NCBI GenBank assembly: GCA_033557465.1
Contig: CM066037.1
Location: 208,691,156-208,755,155, forward strand
Direction: 5' to 3'
DNA from: Ichthyophis bannanicus
Taxonomy: Eukaryota; Chordata; Amphibia; Gymnophiona; Ichthyophiidae
DNA length: 64,000 nt
The notes beneath the pieces were generated by a model that had not been told where the DNA came from, made no database searches, and saw nothing but the letters and a program-made list of their open reading frames with translations. Within the stretch, counting starts at the first letter, position 1, and each line of letters opens with the position of its first letter. This document shows positions 10,645 to 19,918 of the stretch, piece by piece. A program made the translations under genes and the position numbers.

Positions 10645-10772
10645 GGGTGGTTCTATCATTAGGCCTACTGAGGTGGTGGCCTCAGGCAGCAGTTTCTAGG
10701 GCGTGGCACTCCGGCTGTGTTTATTTCTGATTTGCCACTCCCTAGAAACTACCTAATGATAGAACCACCAAT
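10645..10772. repeat. Hairpin at the left end of the hAT element
   Basis: GGTGGTTCTATCATTAGG near 10647 is repeated inverted as CCTAATGATAGAACCACC at about 10753-10770. CAGTTTCTAGGG and CCCTAGAAACT form the inner part of the stem. This subterminal snapback includes the element's own terminal repeat. Confidence 0.8.
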
Positions 10773-10867
10773 CTTCCAGCAGGGCCGGCGCTACCCAGTA
10801 AGCCGGGTAAGCGTGGCATGAGGGCACCAGCGGGGGGAGGTTGAGGTTGCCGCCACCGCCTCACCTT

Positions 10868-11090
10868 CAAAAAAGAAAGCAGCCGCAGGAACATTTCTCT
10901 GTTCCCGCAGCTCTGCTAACTTTTAAACTGCTGCTGGGTCGTGGAGTTTCTAAAGGCAAGAATAAGCATTTCCTACGAGAAACAGGAAATGCTTTTTCTT
11001 GCCTTTAGAAACTCTGTGACCCAGCAGCAGTTTAAAGATAGCAGAGCCGCGGGAACAGAGTAATGTTCCCGCAGCTGCTTTCTTTTTTTT
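10868..11090. repeat. Imperfect palindrome, arms of about 107 bp
   Basis: The sequence from AAAGAAAGCAGC to GCAAGAATAAGCATTTCC is repeated in inverted order from GGAAATGC to GCTGCTTTCTTT. The centre is near 10980 with a loop of about 10 bases. Long arm identity is interrupted by a few substitutions. It may be a second, smaller foldback element nested in the hAT element; CAGGGCCGGCGC at 10780 resembles another hAT terminus. Confidence 0.8.
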
Positions 11091-11099
11091 TAAAGGACG

Positions 11100-11860
11100 A
11101 CCCAGTGAGGGGGGGGAAAGGTGCCAGAACCGAGCAGAAATGGGGGGGGGGGAGCTGGAAGGGAGCAGTGTAGACATGTGGGGGGGGGGAGCTGGAAGGG
11201 AACAGATAGGGGGACCTAGAAGGGAGCTGAAACGGGGGGAGGAAGCTGGAAGGGAGCAGAGCAGACATGGGGGTAGAGCTAGAAGGGAGCAGAAAGGGGG
11301 AGCTGGAAGGGAGCAGAGCAGACATGAGTGGGGGGAGCTGGAAGACAGCAGATATGGGGGGAGCTGGAAGGGAGCAGACACTTGGGGATGGGGCTAGAAG
11401 GTGGCTGGGTAATAGGAGGGGGGTTGGAAGAGAACTGACAAGGGGGAAGGTGGGGGCTGGAAGGAAGCTGACATGGGGGTTGGATGGAAGTGGAAAAGAG
11501 GGGAAGGAGGAGGCTGGAGGGAAGGTGGGGGCTGGAAGGGAGCTGACACCTGGGGATGGCACTGGAAGGCGGATGGACAGAGGAGAGGGTGACTGGAAGG
11601 GAACTGACATGGGAGAGGGCACTGGGACTGGACGTTCGCTGATACCTGGGATTGTATTTTGACTAGAAGAGGTTGGACAGTGGAGAAGGAGGGGGACTGG
11701 AAGGGAATAGACACCAGTGGCAGTACTGGGAATGCAAGGGGGTTGGCACTGGAAGGTACTGGGAGGGAGGCTGTAAAGGATGGTGATACTGGGGAGAGTT
11801 ACTGGGACTGGGAAAAGGCTAATGGAAGAAAATGAAGAAAGCAAAAGGAGAGACAAGAAA
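11100..11860 (+). repeat. Degenerate purine-rich minisatellite
   Basis: Variants of GGAGCTGGAAGGGAGCAGA followed by a CATGGGGG-type spacer recur some 20 times, with unit length about 20-45 bases. The unit drifts from left (G-rich) to right (GGAAGGGA plus ACTGG). Long open frames seen here on both strands are by-products of the repeat and not genes. Confidence 0.85.
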
Positions 11861-12034
11861 AGGCAGATGGATTATAAACCCTAGAAAAAGAGCTAAGAGA
11901 AGACAGAGGAAAACAGAAACCTCAGATCCCAGACTAGCATGATCAAAAATTGTCAGACAACAAAGATGAAAAAAATAATTTTAATTTTCAATTTAGTGAC
12001 TGGACTTTGTGCTATCTATATTTCACACAGTATG

Positions 12035-13050
12035 GGGAACTACATCTCTTAACTGGTGTGGAGCCACATATGGATGAAGGGATGAAGATGAAGACTTTAG
12101 AACCGTTACACAAGCTTTGGTCATACCACATTTTGATTTTTGTAATAGCATACTTCATGGTATAACTAAGAAGAACATCAAAATCATGCAAATGGCCCAA
12201 AATGTAACAGCAAGAGTTATATTCAAAGCCAAACTATCTGATCATATTACTCCTATTCTATACACACTACACTGGTTACCCATTTTCAGTAGGATCCAAT
12301 ACAAAATACTATTAACCACTTTTAAATTAATTAATAATATTGCCCCATCATACTTAACTACTCTTCTTAACAGCCCAATAGAAAATAGGATGAGACGGAG
12401 AAAAAACCTTAACACACTAGCAGTCCCAGATCTAATAAAGAAAACAAAACACTCAACTAGTAACAGTGCCTTTTCGTTTGTTGCTCCAATATTGTGGAAC
12501 AACCTTCCAGACCAATTAAGAGAAACTAAAGATCTACTAACGTTCAGAAAAGATCTAAAAACCCATCTATTCAGCCAACACTACAACAATGAAGAAACAT
12601 TTGTAGTTTCCCAACCACCATAATCATTTTATTCACCCTTTCCAAATGTATAACTACAACATAAACAACGTCATCCTCAAACGATAATTAACTTAATAAT
12701 GTTTCTTCCCACCTATAAATAAAAATAAAAATCAAAGCAACCCTTGATACCTGTTATACAGTTTAAATGTATTATACAGTTTAATTGTATTATAGTTCAA
12801 TAATTGTTCCTGTTATATTGTAATACATTTTTGTTACACAATTATAATGTAATATAGTTTAATAGTTTAATAATCTTTCTGTTATATTGTAATTCACTAA
12901 TCTGTTCCATACAATTCATGTTATAATGTAATATAGTTTATAATGTTCTATGTATCTGTTTTGACTTTTTGTTGTAATGTAAACCGCTGCTGATCCTTGG
13001 AAGCAGCGGTATATAAAAGCTGTTCAAATAAATAAATAAATAAATAAATA
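12035..13050 (+). mobile_element. L2-type LINE, 5'-truncated (copy 3)
   Basis: The C-terminal reverse transcriptase region (12108-12623) is followed by an AT-rich 3' UTR, the hairpin ACCGCTGCT/AGCAGCGGT (12982-13008) and an AAATA tail. TATGG occurs at both boundaries, a possible short duplication. It lies inside the hAT element, so it is younger. Confidence 0.82.
12108..12623 (+). pseudogene. L2-type LINE ORF2 C-terminal fragment
   Basis: About 170 uninterrupted codons: PHFDFCNSILHGITKKN, then LHWLPIFSRIQYKILL and FVAPILWNNLPDQLRETKD, ending LKTHLFSQHY. These are the conserved segments after the reverse transcriptase core of L2-group LINEs. There is no start and no catalytic block, so it is a dead 5'-truncated copy, although its frame is undamaged. 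That suggests a fairly recent insertion. Confidence 0.82.
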
Positions 13051-13562
13051 TGGAGTCTGGCTTCTTGGGATTTCATTTTAATTTTTGTCTATATATTTTT
13101 ATTTTTGCTTTAGGTTGTGGTCACTTATTCTGTACTTGGTGAGGGTCTGTGTTCTTAGTGTGTGACCAAGGCAAGGTGTTCTGTTAATATGGTGTTTGTA
13201 TGTAGGGATCTGTATTGTAGTAATTTGACAGGTACAGCTTTTCAAATAGGGGTATGGATATTTTGGGGCCCACTGCAGTGTTTATAGTGCTGCTTTTTTC
13301 TGGGTAGGCCTCTTATTGAATGAGTTTTGGAAGTGTATGCTGGTATGGTATGGTAGATTTGGCCTTGCAGATCTTCAGGGACTTTAGTAGGGTTTCATAT
13401 TAGTTCCCAATATGCCTGGCACCGGAGAATGTTTGCTGTTGGTGAGATGACCAGAATCAGATTTTCTTTTTTAAAATATTGAGTTCTGTGGGTGAATGTC
13501 CTACCTCTGCTCTGCACCCATTATTGAGGAGGGGGTTCTATGAATGCAAAATATATATACAA

Positions 13563-13662
13563 AAAGAAAAAGAAAGCACCATAACGCAGTTTATAACAAC
13601 AAAATACAAATGAATTATAATTTGGAGTTATAAACTGCTATGGTTCCCACTCTTTCTTTTAG
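13563..13662. repeat. Short hairpin (about 30-bp arms)
   Basis: AAAGAAAGCACCATAACGCA and GTTTATAAC are repeated inverted as GTTATAAACTGC and TATGGTTCCCACTCTTTCTTT. It could be a tiny MITE; no target duplication was clear. Confidence 0.55.
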
Positions 13663-13824
13663 TTCCTTGGTGTGCGAACATCTTGCATTTGCTCCACATT
13701 ATCTAATGTTCAGTTCCTGAATGGAGTTTTGAGAAAGATCCCCCCCCCCATCTCTGGGGGGGTGCGTGCCATCTCATCCCTTGCCTCAGGCAGCAGATTG
13801 CCTTGAGCCGCCCCTGGGTGCAAC

Positions 13825-14345
13825 CTCATTTGGAGTATTGTGTGCAATTCTGGAGACCACACCTTTAAAAGGATATAAACAGTCTGGAGTTGGTACAGAG
13901 GGTGGCTACTAAAAAGGTTAGTGGTCTTCATTATAAAACATATGAGGACAGACTTAAGGATCTTACTATGTACCTTAGAGGAAAGGCGGGATAGAGGTGA
14001 TATGATTGAGATGTTTAAATACCTCCATGGCATAAATGCACAGGAGGAGAGCCTCTTTCGACTGAAAGCAAGCTCTGCTACAAGGGGACATGGGATGAGG
14101 GTGAAAGGGGATATATTCAGGAGTGATATGCAGAAATATTTCTTTACAGAAAGAGTGGTGGATCCATGGAATAGTTTCCCAGTGGAGGTGGTAGAGATGA
14201 GGACAGCATCTTATCTGAATTCAAAGAAGCACGGGACAAACACAGAGGATCCCTAAAGGAAAACAGGGGACAGTTGTAGTGGTTAATATGGAAGGACAGA
14301 CTAGACAGGCCATGTGGTCTTTTTCTGTCATCATGTTTATGTGTT
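13825..14345 (+). pseudogene. CR1 ORF2 C-terminus and 3' UTR (copy 1, second part)
   Basis: It continues the CR1 frame interrupted at 10641 with [11 protein letters not shown], then YEDRLKDL and KYFFTERVVDPWNSFP, the conserved CR1 tail. The 3' UTR includes AGACAGGCCATGTGGTC and ends near TCATGTTTATG, close to the CR1 3' terminus. Several frameshifts and a stop are present. Confidence 0.8.
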
Positions 14346-15029
14346 ACCAGAATAATATTTCAGAATCTGACCGTCTAGAAATAGCTTAATGGTTAGAGTA
14401 GTGGGCAGGAAGAAAACTTACTGCTCTGCCCTACAAAAGTGAAATTCCCAAGAAGTGAAGCAGCAAGCCCCAAACAGAACACCAATTCCCCGCGGCCAAC
14501 TAAGCCAATGGGGAATACTCACCGCACACACCAACAGTGTACCTCCTGCCACGGCAGCAAGCCCGACAGCCTCTAACCCACCAAAGAGTGTCGAGGCATC
14601 AGACAGCAGGTCTGATCGCACCGAGAGCAGAAGGAAGCAAGCCCTCCCCACTCTTCCCAGGGCCCTACCACCGACTAAACAGCATTGGTCCCCTGGGGCA
14701 GACCTAGTCACCACAGCAGCTGCACTGACAACCCACTGGTACTAAGCCCTTTGGCACAGGAATATCAGTTAGGGTCTGCCTGCTAGTTTTCTGTCTATGA
14801 TCTTTGATTTGTCGTTTATTTTTTTTAAACTGTAGCTCAAGGAACCCACAGTAAAGCCCAAGCTACCAAGGGTTCTGTCCCATCTGCTGGAGACTGAGGA
14901 TATTGGTTTGGTGGAAGAAGCACCCGCTCCTTATACTGTGACATCACCAAAAGCTAGAATGCTCAGTCTCCATCTTCTGGAAAGTGACACAACCCAGGAG
15001 TCTGGACTGGACTGGACTGTAGGGACGTC
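14346..15029. other. SINE head and unclassified sequence
   Basis: At 14373-14435 there is a truncated tRNA-type SINE head (TAGCTTAATGGTTAGAGTAG). The rest, to 15029, is unclassified. It includes a 96-codon open frame without known motifs and a segment CTGGAGACTGAGGATATTGG...CTCAGTCTCCATCTTCTGG (14891-14990) whose two halves are partly inverted. It may be the terminus of a DIRS-like element, with low confidence. Confidence 0.4.
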
Positions 15030-15125
15030 ATGGAATAGCCTAATGGTTAGAGTAGTGGGCCATGTCCAGAGAAGCTAGGGTTAAAAGCCCACTGCTGCTA
15101 TCATTGTGACTGTGCTGAGTACTGG
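15030..15125 (+). mobile_element. tRNA-derived SINE fragment
   Basis: GGAATAGCCTAATGGTTAGA (box A region) is followed by GGGTTAAAAGCCC, a degraded box B, and then CCACTGCTGC. It matches the SINEs at 14373 and 28430. It lacks a clear tail. Confidence 0.65.
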
Positions 15126-15579
15126 GGATGTTGTAGTGCTATTTTCTCTATACCCTCTGGATGTTTTTTAGCCAAAACTAGCACTTTCCCAATGCTTATT
15201 TGTGCCTGGAGCAGGTCTAAACAGACATGATTCCAGACATTCAGGATGTTTCTGAGATCAGACAGTGACATCCAAGTTCTTGGGAATGCCCCAACAACGC
15301 TCCACTAAGTCCCCATTCAAACTTGGACATCTTCACACTGGGGATGTCTACAGTTCTGGCTTATAAAATGACTCTAGATATCTCTGTGCTTTGGATGTCT
15401 CTATGTCCATTTTCAGATGTCCAAAGCCTGAAGAGGGCTTCCAAAATAACCCTCTTAGTGTTTGCTGGAATGTGGCAGAAATTATTCTTTAGTCATAATA
15501 TATGACACTAGACTTTCTTTCAGGCAACATGAGAAAGATGACATCAACAAGAAGATGGAGGAGAGGGGGAAGATAGGAC
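15126..15579. other. Unclassified sequence
   Basis: No recognised repeat family, terminal repeat or coding frame. It contains short tandem variants of GGATGT and CCAAG motifs (GGATGTCTACAG, GGATGTCTCTATG). Confidence 0.4.
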
Positions 15580-15775
15580 ATAAATTTGTTCTATGTAAAA
15601 ACCTGTTCTATGTAAAATAGTTCTAAACCTGTTCTATGTAAATTAGTTTCTAAACCTGTTCTATGTAAAATAATAGCATTCTATTATTAAACTTTGTTTA
15701 CTTGTAAACCGCCACTGATCGCTGGAAGTGGCGGTATAGAAGAGATGTATAAATAAATAAATAAATAAATAAAAT
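15580..15775 (+). mobile_element. L2-type LINE 3' end (copy 4)
   Basis: ACCTGTTCTATGTAAA is repeated three or four times at intervals of about 30 bases. It is followed by the hairpin ACCGCCACT/AGTGGCGGT (15709-15735) and an AAAT tail. It is heavily 5'-truncated and has no coding sequence. Confidence 0.8.
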
Positions 15776-16104
15776 AAAAGCTAAGTTTCTATTAGAACTG
15801 GGAACAGACAGCATTACATGTCCTAGATTTGCCTCATGGTGGTTCTGTATCCCTAATTAAAGCAAGTCTGGGCTCCTATAGGCAATAGGATAGGGCTGGA
15901 ATGGAGTCATCCGACAAGTAAAGGCCCTGATGTCAGCTCAAATATTTCAATTGCTCCAAAAGTCAGGAAATTAATACACTTCTCTGGCACAGAGCTTTGT
16001 AAAGACTTGGGTGGGGGGTGGGGGTAGAGGGAGGTGATATTCAGCAATGACAGCTAGCCATCGTCACTGAACTTTAAACCTAGATATTCAATGCACCACC
16101 CGTG
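15776..16104. other. Unclassified sequence
   Basis: No coding frame or repeat family recognised. Only a short G-rich run at 16010-16030 stands out. Confidence 0.4.
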
Positions 16105-16930
16105 CAATTTACCATAAAACCAAAATGGTACAGCACCTGAGACCACTACTTTCCCACTCCGATTTCCGCTCTGTAGCTCAAGCACTGATTTGCCCACACT
16201 TTGACTACAGCAACAGCATACTTCATGGACTCCCCAAGAAAACACTAAAGCCATTACAACTTGCTCAAAACACGGTTGCATGTACAATTATGCATGCCAA
16301 AAGATCCAACCACATAACACCCATTCTATTCCACCTCCACTGGCTCCCGATTCTTCAAAGAATCAAATTCAGAGCCCTTACAAACATCTATAAAATAATA
16401 TACAACACTGTACCAACATATCTTAGCACACTAACATGCAGCAATACACAAGGCCAACAAGAGACAACCTGAAAAACACTCTATCCATCCCAAAAAACGC
16501 AAGAAAAGCTAATCAATCAATCACCAACAGAGCTTTCTCCTTTATGCACCTGTCCTTTGGAATAACATACCCAACGCTCTAAGAGAAATCAAAGACCTCA
16601 CCCAATTCAGAAAACATCTCAAGACTTTCATCTTCACGGACTACTAAAAATGTGATCAACAGCAATAACTATCATATGTACCTCCAGTCCATATTACAAT
16701 GACTCTCACAATTGTCGCACTGTGACCACTTTCCCTCTTGTAAAATAATGAGAATATGTAATCATGTAAATAATTTCATTATTTATTGTTACTGTTAACT
16801 ACAATTCTTATATGTAACTGTTTCCTGTTCCATGTAAACTGCATTGCGCAGTAATTCAAAAGTTCCATGTAAACCGCTCTGATTTCAAAGACAAAGCGGT
16901 ATATAAAAACAAACAAACAAATAAATAAAT
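16105..16930 (+). mobile_element. L2-type LINE, 5'-truncated (copy 5), with ORF2 C-terminal remnant
   Basis: The open part (16125-16472) reads VQHLRPLLSHSDFRS, then PHFDYSNSILHGLPKK and LHWLPILQRIKF. The frame then breaks, and TQRSKRNQRP-like remnants of the conserved tail continue to about 16645. The 3' UTR ends in ACCGCTCTG...AAAGCGGT and an AAAC/AAAT tail. It is more decayed than copy 3. Confidence 0.8.
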
Positions 16931-17214
16931 GCCAGGACCATATCTGGCCACCAGCACTGAATATCCGGGTCAGCCAGATAGCATTGCAACTAACTGGGGA
17001 GCAGAGATATGTTCAGCCCTGCTAATAATAAGATGTTATTTACTAATTATTCAGATCTTTCCATTCATTTCCAGATTATACATATACACATTCCCAGATT
17101 TTCACATAGGCAATACAAGTAACTGCCTTCAGTGTAAAATTTTCATAGGCTCCGAGCACCACCACACCATGCCACTATCCAGCCCTACTCCATACTACCA
17201 GCTTGTTAAAAGTT

Positions 17215-18062
17215 GCCTGCAGCAGCAGATCCTGTAAGAAAATTTAGTGCAGGCTCCGGGCTAGGCCAAGGGTATCTCACACCCTAGGTGAACCTTCAGC
17301 CATGCACCACCCTTCAGAGGGAAGCTCAAAGCTCTATTCAACCTATACCCCTAGTCCAGCATCTCCCCTTCCCTTGCCTACCACTCCATAGTCTATCATC
17401 TCCCATTCCCTACCCCCCATAATTCAGCATCTCAGCATCTCTCCATCCCTATTTCCCCATGTGCAACATCTCCCCTCCCCTTCACCCATCTAGCTTATTT
17501 CCTTGCATTCCTACCCCTGCCCAAGTGTCCAGAATCTATCCTTCCCTAACCCCCTCCCCCTCCATGTCCAGCATCTCTCCCTTTTCCCTTCTCCAGCTTG
17601 TGTTCTTTCTTTGCTCACTGTCACCTTCATTCCCTCCACCTGGGACGTCCTGCAGCTCCAAAGGCAGTGACAGCAACACAGGGCCCTTGAGAATCATCCC
17701 CAGGTTCAATGCTGCTACTTCCCATCCCTTATCCTCCAATGCAAGCTTCCTGTATACATGTGCTCAAAGGCCTGCTGCCACGCTCACAATGGCTTTCAAG
17801 TACTGTACTGCTGTTGTCTTACCGACTGTGCTAGCAACGTGCTACTGCCCCCTGAATTTGGTTACTCCAGGCAGACACCAAGTCCACCTAGGGATAGGGG
17901 AGGCCCTGCAGTATTTGCAGCAGTCCATCCTTACCCCTTTGCAGGACCTCCATGGTAACAGAAAGCCCAAGCAGAAGGAGGGGCAGGTCTGGCACAGTAT
18001 CTGTGAACCTATGATGACTTGCAGAGCCTGCACTAAATTTTCTTCCAGAAACTGCTGCTTCT
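17215..18062. mobile_element. Small non-autonomous DNA element with about 35-bp TIRs
   Basis: GCAGCAGATCCTG, then AGAAAATTTAGTGCAGGCTC (17220-17258), is matched inverted by GAGCCTGCACTAAATTTTCT and AGAAACTGCTGC (18026-18060). The interior has CCAGCATCTCYCC-type pyrimidine-rich repeats (17340-17600) that give a spurious 201-codon frame. The superfamily is not determined and no clear target duplication was found. Confidence 0.6.
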
Positions 18063-18820
18063 AAGTGTATCGTGCAATGAATTAGGAGTGCAATAATTCC
18101 AAGGGAAGGCCAAACAGTGAAAGGAAGATCTGGGCAGAGGCAAGTTAGGGTGTCAAAAATCTCAAAACAAAGTCACACAAGTGCAAAAAAACCCCAAAAC
18201 CAAAAAGACCACACCACCAACAACAGTAGATGATGGTAGAAAAAGCGTAGTTACTCACCAGTAATAGGTGTTCTCCAAGGACAGCAGGAATCAGTCCTCA
18301 CATATGGGTGACATTGGCACCGACAGAGCCCTCACAGAAGCATCCCCCAGCTTTCAAAGAAAGCCTTTGGGAAATGCCACCACACATGCATGACCCCTTC
18401 CCACCCAAGGGTGCCATCTTGCTCAGTCAGATGACATAGCTAAAAGACGGCAAAAATAAAAGATGGTAAAGGAGCAACTCTAAGGGGAGGAGGGAGGGTT
18501 GTGAGGACTGATTCCTGCTGTCCCCGGAGAATACCTGTTACAGGTGAGCAACTACGCTTTCTCTGGGAATCAGCAGAAAGTCAGTCCTCACATATGGGAT
18601 TCCCCAGCTACAGGCTACCGAAAGCCCATAGCAAAAATAGGGGCTCCCTCATGGGGAGCCACAAGCAGCAGCAATTTAGTCTGTGTACACATACCACCTC
18701 TCACTTGGTATGCAGCTTGTCGTGCTGTGAGGGCTTGCGTGCATCAGTGATGCTGAGAGCTAAACTATCGGTAGTTTAACTACTGGCAGGGTCTCCCAAG
18801 ATAGACAGGTCTCAGCTGAG

Positions 18821-19918
18821 GTGCCAGACCAAGACAAACCACCCATCTGGGCTGCAGCAGAATGGGACAGTGTTGACGGCGGAGGATCACATTTTTGTGA
18901 CAACGGCAACAACACCAAACTTAAACTGCGCGAAAGAAAGGCCCGGCAATCTACTTCTGTATCTTGCCATGAAAACCCAATGGATAGCTACAACAAAACA
19001 AATTGTGCTATGGTGCTGGAAGATGAGACCCCCAGGTCGGAAGGCACTCAACTAGCTACTGGGAAAGAGCTGAAGACTTTTCAGAGTAAAGCCAGTATTA
19101 ATGATGTGGTTGGATCAAAGCCCTCGGGAAGTCTGACTGCTGATGTAGCTGCGCATGAAATGAGAGTCAGAAACTGTAAAGATGTCTTACACATTGGAAC
19201 ATGGAACGTACGAAGCATGAACCAAGGGAAGTTGGAGGTGGTCAAGAATGAAATGGAACGTGTACAACTTGATCTGTTGGGTGTCAGCGAACTGAAATGG
19301 ACTGGCATGGGGCACTTTGCATCAGATGATCACATGGTCTACTATGCTGGAAATGAAAGACAAAGAAGAAATGGTGTTGCATTTATAATAAAGAAGAAAC
19401 TTGCAAGAACTGTAATGAAATACAATGCAGTCAGCGAACGCTTAATCTCTATTCATCTACGAGGAATGCCTATCAACACAACTATAATTCAAGTATATGC
19501 CCCAACAACAGCTGCAGAAGAGAATGAAACTGAAGAGTTCTATGAACAAGTACAAGCTGAAATTGACAGAACATGCAAACAGGATATCCTGATAGTCATG
19601 GGTGACTGGAACGCAAAAGTTGGCAACAAAGAAGAAGGCAAAGTAGTTGGAAAATATGGACTTGGCAACAGAAATGAAGCTGGAGAAAGACTGATAGAAT
19701 TCTGCAAGACCAATGATCTATTCATCTCAAACACCTTCTTCCAGCAACACAAGCGGCGACTGTACACATGGACTTCACCCAATGGATTGTATAAAAATCA
19801 AATTGACTACAGCTGTGGAAGTCAATGATGGAAAAGCTCTGTAACATCAACAAAGACAAAACCTGGAGCTGACTGTGGTACAGATCATCAACTACTAGTA
19901 TGCAAACTCAAGCTAAAG
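18821..19918 (+). pseudogene. RTE-BovB endonuclease domain
   Basis: Open from 18821 to a stop at 19826-19828. Motifs: IGTWNVRSMNQGKLE (19195 on), LLGVSELKWTGMG (catalytic Glu), YAPTTAAEENETEEFYEQ, VMGDWNAKVG (catalytic Asp and Asn) and TWTSPNGLYKNQIDY. After the single TGA the same frame continues into GADCGTDHQLLV, the final Asp-His block, and then the reverse transcriptase. The domain itself is intact apart from that stop. It nicks target DNA for priming. Confidence 0.86.

Larger units (their letters stand above)
10642..13816. mobile_element. hAT-type non-autonomous element with nested insertions
   Basis: The ends are CAGGGGTGG (10642) and the complement of CAGGGGCGG (to 13816). They are flanked by 8-bp duplications GGTGTGAC (10634-10641) and GGTGCAAC (13817-13824), which lie in the same CR1 codons on both sides. 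An 8-bp duplication with CAGGGG termini is typical of hAT. The interior has no transposase; it holds hairpins, a minisatellite and an L2 insertion. Related sequence occurs at 42530-43465. Confidence 0.8.

Noticed and set aside
11032..11856. 274-codon minus-strand and 131-codon plus-strand open frames rich in Ser/Pro or Gly/Arg
   Set aside because: They are frames through the GGAGCTGGAAGGGAGCAGA minisatellite and exist on both strands at once; no gene features.
14455..14745. 96-codon open frame rich in Pro, Ala and Thr
   Set aside because: No recognisable domain, next to SINE fragments, with an overlapping antisense frame of the same length.
17459..18064. 201-codon plus-strand open frame
   Set aside because: Low-complexity Pro/Ser/Leu coding over a pyrimidine-rich repeat between TIRs; no family motif or splice context.
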